Origin: an uncultured Clostridium sp.
GTDB taxonomy: Bacteria; Bacillota; Clostridia; Clostridiales; Clostridiaceae
DNA length: 9,653 nucleotides
Assembly: GCF_937920395.1 (NCBI RefSeq)
Contig: NZ_CALEVF010000028.1
Span: 1-9,653, forward strand
Direction of reading: 5' to 3'
Positions 1-6,801 of the stretch are shown in pieces. The position numbers and the translations under genes were made by a program. Each line of letters opens with the position of its first letter. Positions within the stretch are counted from its first letter, which is position 1. The notes beneath the pieces are model-generated. The model was not told the origin of the DNA. It ran no database searches and was given only the letters and a program-made list of their open reading frames with translations.

Positions 1-1
1 G

Positions 2-829
2 CTTAACATTGAATGTGTATATTTTGGAGGGGGTACCCCTACATCAATAAATAATGAACAATTTGAGTTTATAATGAATTGTATATACGAAGCATTTGTT
101 TCAAAAAATAATATACGTGAATTTACAGTAGAATGTGGAAGACCGGATAGTATAACACGTGAAAAATTAATTACTATGAAAAAATATGGAGTACATAGAG
201 TAAGCATTAATCCTCAAACAATGAATGATGATACATTAAAATTAATTGGAAGAAATCACAACGTAGAAGATGTTTTCGAAAAATTTGAAATGGCAAGGGA
301 ATTAGGGTTTGATAACATAAATATGGATTTGATAGTAGGGTTACCTGGAGAAAAAATTTCGCATATGAAAAAGACTTGTGATGAAATTTATAAAATTAAA
401 CCTGATAGTATTACAATTCATGGTATGTCTATAAAAAGAGCTTCAAGGCTTCATGAAAATATGCTTAATAATTATAGGTTTGAAGTTCCAGGGCAAGAAG
501 AATTAAATAAAATGTATGGGCTTACTGTAGAACTCACAAAAAAACTTAATATGAAACCATATTATATGTATAAGCAGAAAAATATGATAGGTAATATGGA
601 GAATATAGGATATACTACCTTAGCTAAAGAAGGAATCTATAATATTCAAATGATTGAAGAAAAACAGACAGTAATTGCACTAGGAGCAGATGCAGTTTCG
701 AAAGTTGTGTTTCTAGATGAAAATAGACATGAAAGGTTTGCGAATGTAAAGGATGTTCGTGAATACATAAAAAGAGTAGATGAGATGATTGATAAAAAGA
801 TTATATTACTAAACACATTATATACTTAA
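2..829 (+). CDS. hemZ: Coproporphyrinogen dehydrogenase HemZ, 3' part (5' end outside window)
   Basis: C-terminal 275 residues of a HemN/HemZ-type radical-SAM enzyme. The family oxidatively decarboxylates coproporphyrinogen III without oxygen, in the cytoplasm. The frame is open to the left edge: codons from base 2 read ...CVYFGGGTPTSI, and the GGGTPT motif (bases 26-43) is a conserved SAM-contacting element of this family, so the ATG at 74 is internal and not the start. The CxxxCxxC iron-sulfur motif should lie just upstream, outside the window. Further family signatures are RVSINPQTMNDDTLKLIGRNH, NMDLIVGLPGE and YYMYKQKNMIGNMENIGY; the last two fit HemZ better than HemN. About 275 of the roughly 480-500 residues usual for HemZ are present. 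aspS follows after 78 bp with no hairpin terminator between, so co-transcription is likely. Whether the host makes heme cannot be judged here, and HemZ-like proteins in heme-poor clostridia may do something else. Confidence 0.9.
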   Translation, partial: LNIECVYFGGGTPTSINNEQFEFIMNCIYEAFVSKNNIREFTVECGRPDSITREKLITMKKYGVHRVSINPQTMNDDTLKLIGRNHNVEDVFEKFEMARELGFDNINMDLIVGLPGEKISHMKKTCDEIYKIKPDSITIHGMSIKRASRLHENMLNNYRFEVPGQEELNKMYGLTVELTKKLNMKPYYMYKQKNMIGNMENIGYTTLAKEGIYNIQMIEEKQTVIALGADAVSKVVFLDENRHERFANVKDVREYIKRVDEMIDKKIILLNTLYT

Positions 830-907
830 AATGTAATGGATATTAAAGTGCCTAAATGTACTAATATAAATGTAATATAATCAAAGCAAAGGGAAGGAGA
901 AAATAAA

Positions 908-2689
908 ATGGCAGAAGCATTAAATGGTTTAAAGAGAACCAATATGTGTGGCGATCTTAGAGAATCACACATATCAAATATAGTAACAGTAATGGGTTGG
1001 GTTCAAAGAAAAAGAAATCTAGGGGGACTTGTTTTCATAGATTTAAGAGATAGAACAGGAATATTACAATTAGTATTTGGAGAAGAAATAAACAAAGAAG
1101 CTTTTGAAAAGGCAGATAAAGTAAAACCAGAGTACTGCCTTGCTGTAACTGGCGAACTTGTTAAAAGACAATCTCCAAATGAAAATTTACCAACTGGACT
1201 CGTAGAGGTTAAAGGAGAGAATATAAAAATATTATCAGAATCAGAAACACCACCTATATATATAAAAGAAGGTTTAGATGCAGCAGAAAATATACGTCTA
1301 AAATATAGATATTTAGATTTAAGAAGACCGGATATGCAAAAAATATTTATGATACGTTCTAAAACAACTAAGGTTGTTCGCGACTTTTTAGATGAAAATG
1401 GTTTTTTAGAAATAGAAACACCTATACTTACAAAAAGTACACCAGAGGGTGCACGGGATTATCTAGTTCCAAGTAGAAATTATCCAGGTATGTTTTATGC
1501 ACTCCCACAATCACCACAACTATTTAAACAATTACTAATGGTGTCAGGGTATGATAAATACTTTCAACTTGCTAGATGTTTTAGAGATGAAGATTTAAGA
1601 GCTAATAGACAACCGGAGTTTACACAAATTGACATAGAGATGTCCTTTGTTGAAGAAGATGATGTTATGGCTATTAACGAAGCATTAATTAAAAAGGTAT
1701 TTAAAGAAGTTGTCAATGAGAATGTAAAACTTCCTATAAGACGAATGAAATATAAAGAAGCTATGAGTAAATATGGATCAGATAAGCCAGATATAAGATT
1801 TGGAATGGAAATTAACGATATAACAAGCGTCGTAAAAGATTCTGAATTTGTAGTATTTAAAAATGCAATAGAAAGTGGTGGCTCAGTAAGGGCTATAAAA
1901 GTTGAAAATGCGGCAGATATGGGAAGAAAGAAATTGGATAAATTTGGAGAGCTTGTTAAGACATATAGAGCAAAAGGACTTGCATGGATTGCATGTAAAG
2001 AAGATGGAATAAAATCACCTATGGCTAAGTTTTTTAGTGATGAGAAAATGCAAGCAATACTTGATAAGGTAGATGCAAAAACCGGAGATTTAGTGCTTAT
2101 TGTTGCAGACAAGGATAGTATAACACTACAAAGTTTAGGTGCATTAAGATTACATGTAGCCAAAGAACTAGAAATTTTGAAGGATAATAATGAATTTAAT
2201 TTTGTATGGATTACAGAATTTCCTTTATTTGATTATAGCGAAGAAGAAAATAGATATATAGCAGCACATCATCCTTTCACAATGCCAATGGATGAAGATC
2301 TACAGTATCTTGAATCAGATCCAGGTCGAGTTCGTGCTAAAGCCTATGATATAGTCTTAAACGGAGAAGAATTAGGTGGAGGAAGTATAAGAATACATAG
2401 TTCAGAGCTTCAAGAAACTATGTTTAAAGTCTTGGGATTTACACGTGAAAAGGCATGGGAAAGATTTGGATTTTTACTAGAAGCATTTAAGTTTGGACCA
2501 CCACCTCACGGCGGACTTGCTTTTGGACTCGATAGAATGATAATGTTCTTAGCTGGAACTGATAACATCAAGGATGTAATTGCTTTCCCTAAAAATCAAA
2601 ATGCTTATTGTCCAATGAGTGAAGCACCAAACATGGTTGATGACAAGCAGCTTAAAGAACTTGGTATTATAAAAGCTGAGGTAAAATGA
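908..2689 (+). CDS. aspS: Aspartyl-tRNA synthetase
   Basis: Class IIb aminoacyl-tRNA synthetase that charges tRNA-Asp with aspartate in the cytoplasm. At 593 residues it is the normal bacterial length. Order: OB-fold anticodon-binding domain (about 15-110, with GWVQRKRNLGGLVFIDLRDR); catalytic core with motif 1 around FLEIETPIL (166-174) and motif 2 around FRDEDLRANRQPEFTQID (225-242); the bacterial GAD insertion (about 290-420); motif 3 GLAFGLDRMIMFLAG with the class II arginine at 543. The start at 908 is preceded by AAGGAG at 894-899, 8 nt away. Leu38 occupies the position that is His (H31 of Pseudomonas AspRS) in many non-discriminating enzymes, which hints at a tRNA-Asp-specific enzyme; this is inference from memory of that alignment. 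The leader is too short for a T-box. The stop overlaps the next gene's start (ATGA). Confidence 0.97.
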   Translation: MAEALNGLKRTNMCGDLRESHISNIVTVMGWVQRKRNLGGLVFIDLRDRTGILQLVFGEEINKEAFEKADKVKPEYCLAVTGELVKRQSPNENLPTGLVEVKGENIKILSESETPPIYIKEGLDAAENIRLKYRYLDLRRPDMQKIFMIRSKTTKVVRDFLDENGFLEIETPILTKSTPEGARDYLVPSRNYPGMFYALPQSPQLFKQLLMVSGYDKYFQLARCFRDEDLRANRQPEFTQIDIEMSFVEEDDVMAINEALIKKVFKEVVNENVKLPIRRMKYKEAMSKYGSDKPDIRFGMEINDITSVVKDSEFVVFKNAIESGGSVRAIKVENAADMGRKKLDKFGELVKTYRAKGLAWIACKEDGIKSPMAKFFSDEKMQAILDKVDAKTGDLVLIVADKDSITLQSLGALRLHVAKELEILKDNNEFNFVWITEFPLFDYSEEENRYIAAHHPFTMPMDEDLQYLESDPGRVRAKAYDIVLNGEELGGGSIRIHSSELQETMFKVLGFTREKAWERFGFLLEAFKFGPPPHGGLAFGLDRMIMFLAGTDNIKDVIAFPKNQNAYCPMSEAPNMVDDKQLKELGIIKAEVK

Positions 2690-2991
2690 TAAATGATAAT
2701 GATAAATCAATAAATGATGAGTTAGTAAAAAACATTCAAATTAGATTGAGAAAAATCGAGGGACAAGTTAAAGGTATAGAAAAGATGGTAACATGTGAAG
2801 CTTGCTGTAAAGACGTATTGGTTCAAGTGGCTGCAGCAAGGTCAGCTATGAATAAAGTTGGTGGGCTTGTTTTAGAAAGATATACAAAAAACTGTCTTTT
2901 ACATGAAAGTGATGATCATCTGGAAGAAAAGAATGAAGAAAAAGCTAAAATTGAAGAGTTAGTCTCAACTTTTCTTATGTTTTTAAAATAA
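2686..2991 (+). CDS. CsoR/RcnR-family (DUF156) metal- or thiol-sensing transcriptional repressor
   Basis: 101-residue all-helical DNA-binding repressor of the CsoR/RcnR/CstR/FrmR family, whose members act as tetramers and release DNA on binding copper, nickel, persulfide or formaldehyde. Family core seen: RLRKIEGQVKGIEKMV (20-35), the Cys-containing second helix, and AAARSAMNKVGGLVLERYTKNC (49-70). Using CsoR spacing (Cys, +25 His, +29 Cys), the ligand positions here are Cys41, Tyr66 and Cys70, so the usual copper-ligand His is Tyr. Extra cysteines sit at 37 and 40 (TCEACC). A C-x-C pattern without His is closer to persulfide sensors such as CstR than to copper-sensing CsoR, so the inducer is left open. 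The ATG overlaps the aspS stop by 4 nt, implying translational coupling. No copper pump, rhodanese or other typical target gene is visible nearby. Confidence 0.9.
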   Translation: MINDNDKSINDELVKNIQIRLRKIEGQVKGIEKMVTCEACCKDVLVQVAAARSAMNKVGGLVLERYTKNCLLHESDDHLEEKNEEKAKIEELVSTFLMFLK

Positions 2992-3044
2992 AATAAAGAA
3001 GTAAAATTTGATATCAAATTTTACTTCTTTATTTTTATTTTTTT
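2990..3044. terminator. Bidirectional intrinsic terminator shared by convergent genes (46-bp perfect palindrome)
   Basis: Bases 2990-3035 form a perfect palindrome centred on GAT|ATC between 3012 and 3013, able to form about 21 pairs with a 4-nt loop. On the + strand the stem runs into a T-rich stretch (3032-3044) interrupted by one A, a typical intrinsic terminator for the aspS/CsoR unit. On the minus strand the stem is followed by ATTTTAAAAA, a weaker U tract for the exporter operon. The stem includes most of the CsoR-like stop codon (2989-2991) and the last 15 bases of the minus-strand gene including its stop (3021-3023). Confidence 0.9.
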
Positions 3045-3452
3045 GAAAATAGTACTTATGGAAGCTACAAATACTATTCCAACTGCAATTGCACCTGCAC
3101 TAAACAGCGTTTCAGCACCTTTGGTTAGAGCGAGAGTAAAGTTACCTTTTACAGCTTCAAGGGTAGCGTAATACATTCCACCGCCGGGCACAAGTGGTAT
3201 AATTGCACAGATTACAAACATAGTCACAGGATTTTTATATAATCTTGCCATTATTTCTGAATAAATGCTACCAACCATTGATGCAAGAAATAATGAAAAA
3301 ACAAGGGATGGTTGAAGTCTTCCTGAAATAAGATAAGTTAGCCAAGCAAGTCCGCCTCCAAGTGATGCGATTATTAGGTTTTTACCACGAATGTTGAATA
3401 GTACTCCAAAACCTAGAGAACTTAAAAATGCATAAAATGAATTAAGAATCAT
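3021..3452 (-). CDS. Split ThrE-family exporter, small membrane subunit (YjjB-like, DUF3815/ThrE_2)
   Basis: 143-residue membrane protein matching the C-terminal half of ThrE-type threonine/serine exporters, and YjjB of the E. coli YjjPB succinate exporter pair. Nearly the whole chain is hydrophobic, with about four to five membrane helices. The PLVPGGGMYYA segment (about 86-96) is the conserved signature of this half. The chain ends in a basic tail (FKKIKIKK). The longest open frame begins at 3482, but the start at 3452 is chosen: it has GGAGG 9 nt upstream (3466-3462), overlaps the stop of the upstream subunit as ATGA, and removes a charged 10-residue leader without its own ribosome site. 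It should assemble with the subunit encoded just upstream. Substrate (threonine, serine, succinate or another small metabolite) cannot be told from sequence. The last codons lie inside the terminator stem. Confidence 0.88.
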   Translation of the reverse strand: MILNSFYAFLSSLGFGVLFNIRGKNLIIASLGGGLAWLTYLISGRLQPSLVFSLFLASMVGSIYSEIMARLYKNPVTMFVICAIIPLVPGGGMYYATLEAVKGNFTLALTKGAETLFSAGAIAVGIVFVASISTIFKKIKIKK

Positions 3453-4222
3453 ATAAGAGTACCTCCAAATAATAAGAACCAAATTTTAAAAATTATACTT
3501 GTACCAGAAGATATTGCTACAGCTATAAATAAAGCCTCTATAGATCTAGAGATACCAGAAACTAAATCCCCAGCAATTGTATCCCTTATTGCATTTGTTA
3601 TGGCTATGCCAGGTACTAATAACATTATTGACCCTATTATTATAGTATCCATATTGCCTACTAAATGTAATGAGTTAGCTATTAGCGCTATGAGCGCAGC
3701 AAGAGAACCACCAAGCATATTTTTTAAAAAACTATTTACTTCGAATTTATCCAAAAATAAACTTAAATAATTAATAAGTGCTCCTATTATAAAGGCTACA
3801 AAAAAATCTTTGTAATTTCCTCCAAAAAGTAACGTAAAAAATCCTGCGCAGAAAGCTGAAAAAAAAGTAGTAGTCTTTTGAGAATAAGGTGGTAAATTAT
3901 TAATATATTCAATTTCATTTTTTATATCCATTATGGATAAAGGGCTCGTTACAACTTGCCTTGATAGATTATTAATCATGGAAACCTTGCGAAGATTAAC
4001 TGTCCTAATGTGAATCCTTCTAATTAATGAAATGGTCTGATTTTTACTATTAGTTATAGAAATCATAATGCCCGTAGGAGTAACAAAACTTTCAGTTCTT
4101 GGTATGCCATAAGATTTACATATCATGGTTATTGTTTGCTCTACCCTATAAGTTTCTCCGCCATTTTCTAAAATGATTTTACCGGCTTCAGCAGCGATTT
4201 GAATGATATCGTCAGTATACAT
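3449..4222 (-). CDS. Split ThrE-family exporter, large subunit (YjjP-like, DUF1212/ThrE)
   Basis: 257-residue protein matching the N-terminal part of ThrE threonine/serine exporters and E. coli YjjP. An N-terminal soluble domain (about 1-110) carries the conserved GGETYRVEQT element (21-30) and the FVTPTGIMISI stretch. About five membrane helices follow, near 116-134, 139-158, 169-188, 192-213 and 228-252. The signature LVPGIAITNAIRD (202-214) is followed by GDLVSGISRSIEA. The longest open frame starts at 4249, but the ATG at 4222 is preferred because AAAGGAG stands 5 nt upstream and the 9 extra residues have no ribosome site. The gene's TGA overlaps the next gene's ATG. The family exports small amino or organic acids; in Corynebacterium ThrE both halves are one polypeptide, here they are split as in E. 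coli YjjP/YjjB. It is divergent from glyA. Confidence 0.9.
   Translation of the reverse strand: MYTDDIIQIAAEAGKIILENGGETYRVEQTITMICKSYGIPRTESFVTPTGIMISITNSKNQTISLIRRIHIRTVNLRKVSMINNLSRQVVTSPLSIMDIKNEIEYINNLPPYSQKTTTFFSAFCAGFFTLLFGGNYKDFFVAFIIGALINYLSLFLDKFEVNSFLKNMLGGSLAALIALIANSLHLVGNMDTIIIGSIMLLVPGIAITNAIRDTIAGDLVSGISRSIEALFIAVAISSGTSIIFKIWFLLFGGTLI
3462..3466 (-). promoter_or_regulatory. Ribosome binding site that fixes the start of the YjjB-like gene
   Basis: GGAGG on the minus strand, 9 nt before the ATG at 3452 and located inside the end of the upstream YjjP-like gene. The longer ATG at 3482 has no comparable site, so this element decides the start and implies coupled translation of the two subunits. 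Confidence 0.85.
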
Positions 4223-4227
4223 ATAAT

Positions 4228-4234
4228 CTCCTTT
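4228..4234 (-). promoter_or_regulatory. Ribosome binding site that fixes the start of the YjjP-like gene
   Basis: AAAGGAG on the minus strand ends 5 nt before the ATG at 4222. The in-frame ATG at 4249 is preceded by A/T-only sequence with no such element, so translation should begin at 4222. Confidence 0.8.
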
Positions 4235-4287
4235 CAAAATAAATATCATTTTAATTTTATATCATATAATAATAAAATTGCTCTATT

Positions 4288-4298
4288 ATTATATACCA
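4288..4298 (-). promoter_or_regulatory. Weak candidate promoter (-10 element) for the split exporter operon
   Basis: On the minus strand bases 4298-4288 read TGGTATATAAT, containing TATAAT and also an extended -10 arrangement (TGG next to TATATA). No recognisable -35 element stands 16-18 nt upstream. A start near 4282 would leave a leader of about 60 nt. In such A/T-rich DNA a chance match is quite possible. Confidence 0.35.
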
Positions 4299-4466
4299 TA
4301 AATCTAATAAATTATTATTAGTTAGAAAATTAAGTTATTTTATTTATTATTTTTTGATTTTATATGTCATATATGATAAAAAAACTATGGTTTGTATTAT
4401 TAATTTCTTGTATTAATACTATTTAATTAAAAACCCAGAAAAATTCATTGAATTATCATGTTTTAG

Positions 4467-4495
4467 TTGATAATTATCCTATAAAATTTTATAAT
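4467..4495 (+). promoter_or_regulatory. Sigma-A-type promoter for glyA
   Basis: TTGATA at 4467-4472, a spacer of exactly 17 bp, then TATAAT at 4490-4495. Transcription would begin near 4502, giving a leader of about 110 nt before the glyA start. This is one of the two best promoter matches in the window. Confidence 0.8.
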
Positions 4496-4513
4496 ATAAA
4501 TATACTATTTATT

Positions 4514-4527
4514 TCTGAAATTTCAGA
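4514..4527. repeat. 14-bp perfect palindrome downstream of the glyA promoter
   Basis: TCTGAAATTTCAGA is a perfect inverted repeat beginning about 12 bp after the predicted glyA transcription start. Its place just after the start site fits a repressor operator, but no regulator can be assigned. As an RNA hairpin it is too short and lacks a following U tract, so it is unlikely to be a terminator. Confidence 0.45.
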
Positions 4528-4613
4528 GTATTATTTTTATTGATTTTTATAATTATTAATGGAATCATTTTATTAGATTATTCAATTTAAAAGACGAGAG
4601 GATGGGTATTAAC

Positions 4614-5846
4614 ATGAAAGAATATTTGAAAAACAGTGATTTAGAAGTTTACAAAATAATTGAAGAAGAGAACACAAGGCAGGAGGATCATATCGAACTA
4701 ATTGCTTCAGAAAATTTTGTTAGTAGAGCTGTACTTGAAGCAAATGGATCTATATTAACTAATAAATATGCAGAAGGGTATCCTGGCAAAAGATATTATG
4801 GCGGATGTGAAGTAGTCGATAAAGTAGAAAATTTAGCACGCACAAGAATTAAAGAACTTTTTGGTGCTGATCACGCTAATGTACAACCACATTCAGGATC
4901 TCAAGCTAATATGGCTGTTTATTTCTCTGTGCTTAAACCAGGAGATACAGTATTAGGTATGAATTTGAGTCATGGTGGACATTTAACTCATGGAAGTCCT
5001 GTAAATTTTTCTGGAATGTTATATAATTTCGTTCCTTATGGTGTTGATTTAGAGACAGAAACAATAGATTATGAAAAAGTTAGAGCTTTGGCTAAAAAAC
5101 ATAACCCTAAAATGATAGTTGTTGGAGCTAGCGCTTATCCAAGAGCCATAAATTTTAAACTATTTAGAGAAATATGTGATGAAGTTAATGCGTATATGTT
5201 TGTAGATATGGCACATATTGCAGGTCTTGTTGCAACAGGTGCACATGAGTCTCCAGTTCCATATGCTGATTTTGTGACTACAACAACTCATAAAACATTG
5301 AGGGGACCTAGAGGTGGCGTGATTTTATGCAAAGAGAAATATGCAAAAGCAATAGATAAATCTATTTTCCCAGGTATGCAAGGTGGACCTTTAATGCATA
5401 CTATTGCTGCCAAAGCTGTTTGTTTCGGAGAAGCGCTTAAACCAGAATTTAAAGTTTATATTGAACAAGTTGTTAAAAATGCAAAACTACTTGGAAAAGA
5501 ACTTCAAAAATATGGTTTTAAGTTAGTATCTGGTGGTACGGATAATCATCTTTTATTAATAGAATTAACAAATAAAAGCATTACTGGTAAAGAAGCTGAA
5601 AAGTTGTTAGATATAGTTGGAATTACTGTAAATAAAAATACTGTACCAAATGAAACTTTAAGTCCATTTGTTACAAGTGGTATAAGAATTGGTACACCAG
5701 CAGTAACTACAAGAGGATTTAAAGAAGAAGAAATGAGAACAATAGCTGCACTTATAAATGAAACTATAGAAAATAGAGAAGGTAATTTGGCGCCAATTAG
5801 AGAAAAAGTAAAAGAGTTATGCAGTAGATTCCCATTATATAAATAG
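4614..5846 (+). CDS. glyA: Serine hydroxymethyltransferase
   Basis: Cytosolic PLP enzyme that interconverts serine and glycine while loading or unloading one-carbon units on tetrahydrofolate. The 410-residue chain is of normal bacterial length. Signatures: [12 protein letters not shown] near the N-terminus, [16 protein letters not shown], the SHGGHLTHG segment, [11 protein letters not shown], and [14 protein letters not shown], whose Lys227 (in the 410-residue numbering) is the PLP-binding lysine. The first in-frame ATG is at 4602, but GAGAGG (4596-4601) directly abuts it. Starting at 4614 gives the purine-rich tract a workable distance and the usual short family N-terminus; the choice between them is not certain. 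It has its own promoter and a terminator directly after its stop, so it appears monocistronic. The divergent neighbour encodes a serine/threonine-type exporter family, which may be functionally linked. Confidence 0.96.
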   Translation: MKEYLKNSDLEVYKIIEEENTRQEDHIELIASENFVSRAVLEANGSILTNKYAEGYPGKRYYGGCEVVDKVENLARTRIKELFGADHANVQPHSGSQANMAVYFSVLKPGDTVLGMNLSHGGHLTHGSPVNFSGMLYNFVPYGVDLETETIDYEKVRALAKKHNPKMIVVGASAYPRAINFKLFREICDEVNAYMFVDMAHIAGLVATGAHESPVPYADFVTTTTHKTLRGPRGGVILCKEKYAKAIDKSIFPGMQGGPLMHTIAAKAVCFGEALKPEFKVYIEQVVKNAKLLGKELQKYGFKLVSGGTDNHLLLIELTNKSITGKEAEKLLDIVGITVNKNTVPNETLSPFVTSGIRIGTPAVTTRGFKEEEMRTIAALINETIENREGNLAPIREKVKELCSRFPLYK

Positions 5847-5859
5847 AAAGAAGAAAAAG

Positions 5860-5901
5860 TAGCAGTAACCTATATTACTTAGGTTACTGCTATATATTTT
5901 T
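5860..5901 (+). terminator. Intrinsic terminator of glyA
   Basis: A 13-bp perfect stem (5860-5872 with 5880-5892, TAGCAGTAACCTA and its complement) with a 7-nt loop, followed by a T-rich tail ending in TTTTT at 5897-5901. It starts 13 nt after the glyA stop. Confidence 0.92.
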
Positions 5902-5911
5902 GTACTATGTT

Positions 5912-5939
5912 TTGATATAATCAAAGGTATTAATATAAT
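5912..5939 (+). promoter_or_regulatory. Sigma-A-type promoter for the phosphatase-permease-flavin reductase run
   Basis: TTGATA at 5912-5917, a 16-bp spacer and TATAAT at 5934-5939, just after the glyA terminator. The predicted start near 5946 leaves a leader of about 37 nt. A second TATAAT at 5916-5921 overlaps the -35 element but has no -35 of its own, since the terminator lies there. Confidence 0.72.
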
Positions 5940-5982
5940 TGAAGGTTGTTAAACAATAGAAAAAGTTCTAGGGGGATGAATT

Positions 5983-6753
5983 ATGATTGACTCACATATA
6001 CACACAGAGTTTTCTGATGACTCTGAAATGAAAGTTCAGTATGCTATGGAACAATCAAGGGAAAGTGGTATAGGTATGATTTTTACAGAGCATCTAGATT
6101 TAAACTTTCCAGCAGGAGCAGATATGACTTTTGATATAGAAAAGTATTTTAATGACTATGAGAGATATAGAAGTAAAAAGCTCATGCTTGGAATTGAAAT
6201 TGGAATGCAAGAAATTTGTTTAGATAAAAATAGGAATGTTGCAAGTAAATATCCTTTTGACTATATAATTGGGTCTATACATGCAGTAGATGGGGAAGAT
6301 ATTTATTATCCAAAATATTATGAAGGTAAGGCAAAAAAAGATGCTTACGACAAATATTTTTTAAGTATGCTAGCTAATGTGGAGAAGCATGACTTCATTG
6401 ACAGTTTAGGTCACATTGATTATATATCAAGATATGCAACTTATAATGATAAGGAAATGCATTATCAAGATTATAATGAATATATAAATGAAATTTTTAA
6501 AATTATAGTACAAAATGAAAAAGTTATTGAAATTAATACTAGAAGATTTGGAAACTCACAAGCATATAATAATTTAATTGATATATATAAAGCCTATAGT
6601 CAAATAGGTGGGAAATATGTGACTATAGGTTCAGATGCTCATAATGTAGAGAATATTGGTGCTTATTTTACTCAGGCTATTAGACTCTGTGAGATATGTA
6701 ACTTGAAACCTGTTTATTTTAGAGAAAGAAAAATGGAATATATGTCTATATAG
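5983..6753 (+). CDS. PHP-family phosphatase, histidinol-phosphatase HisJ-like
   Basis: 256-residue cytosolic metal-dependent hydrolase of the polymerase-and-histidinol-phosphatase (PHP) superfamily. A full set of likely metal ligands is visible: His5 and His7 in DSHIHTEFSDDS, His37 in TEHLD, Glu72 in GIEIG, His100 in GSIH, His144 in GHID, and Asp218/His220 in GSDAH. Length and the GSIHAVDGEDIYY segment agree with HisJ, which removes phosphate from histidinol phosphate in Firmicute histidine synthesis. No other his gene is in the window, and relatives act on other sugar or nucleotide phosphates, so the substrate is inferred. The start is supported by AGGGGG at 5970-5975, 7 nt upstream. It is the first gene after a promoter, and the AEC permease gene follows after 48 bp. 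Confidence 0.85.
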   Translation: MIDSHIHTEFSDDSEMKVQYAMEQSRESGIGMIFTEHLDLNFPAGADMTFDIEKYFNDYERYRSKKLMLGIEIGMQEICLDKNRNVASKYPFDYIIGSIHAVDGEDIYYPKYYEGKAKKDAYDKYFLSMLANVEKHDFIDSLGHIDYISRYATYNDKEMHYQDYNEYINEIFKIIVQNEKVIEINTRRFGNSQAYNNLIDIYKAYSQIGGKYVTIGSDAHNVENIGAYFTQAIRLCEICNLKPVYFRERKMEYMSI

Positions 6754-6801
6754 CATGAGTTAATAATAGTTGTTGCCAAGTTATATTTAAGGGGAATTAA
6801 A

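Larger units (their letters stand above)
4223..4613. other. Gene-free divergent regulatory region between the exporter operon and glyA
   Basis: 391 bp of very A/T-rich sequence with no supported coding frame on either strand. It contains the upstream signals of both divergent units: a strong + strand promoter (4467-4495), a 14-bp palindrome (4514-4527) and a weaker minus-strand -10 candidate (4288-4298). A short inverted repeat TATATG-T-CATATA occurs at 4361-4373. I see no riboswitch or T-box consensus. The glyA leader after the predicted start site is only about 110 nt and holds no convincing terminator/antiterminator pair. Confidence 0.7.

Noticed and set aside
74..829. HemZ starting at the ATG at base 74
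   Set aside because: The frame is open to the left edge and encodes the conserved GGGTPT motif upstream of this ATG, so it is an internal methionine.
876..881. TATAAT before aspS as a promoter
   Set aside because: The -10 match is perfect, but no -35-like hexamer stands 16-18 bp upstream and no extended -10 TGn adjoins it. In A/T-rich DNA it may be chance, so I left it out of the feature list.
830..907. T-box or other riboswitch ahead of aspS
   Set aside because: The gap is only 78 bp, and no T-box consensus or terminator hairpin is present.
1564..2163. 199-codon open frame on the minus strand inside aspS
   Set aside because: It lies wholly within a certain aspS gene, shows no family features and has composition expected of an antisense shadow.
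3453..3482. Ten-residue N-terminal extension of the YjjB-like subunit (ATG at 3482)
   Set aside because: No ribosome site precedes it, while the ATG at 3452 has GGAGG at 9 nt and the typical 4-nt overlap with its partner gene.
4223..4249. Nine-residue N-terminal extension of the YjjP-like subunit (ATG at 4249)
   Set aside because: The extension itself encodes the AAAGGAG ribosome site for the ATG at 4222 and has no such site of its own.
4502..4613. Glycine or other riboswitch in the glyA leader
   Set aside because: The leader is about 110 nt of mostly A and T without conserved aptamer sequence or an expression platform; the GAGAGG near its end is part of the ribosome site.
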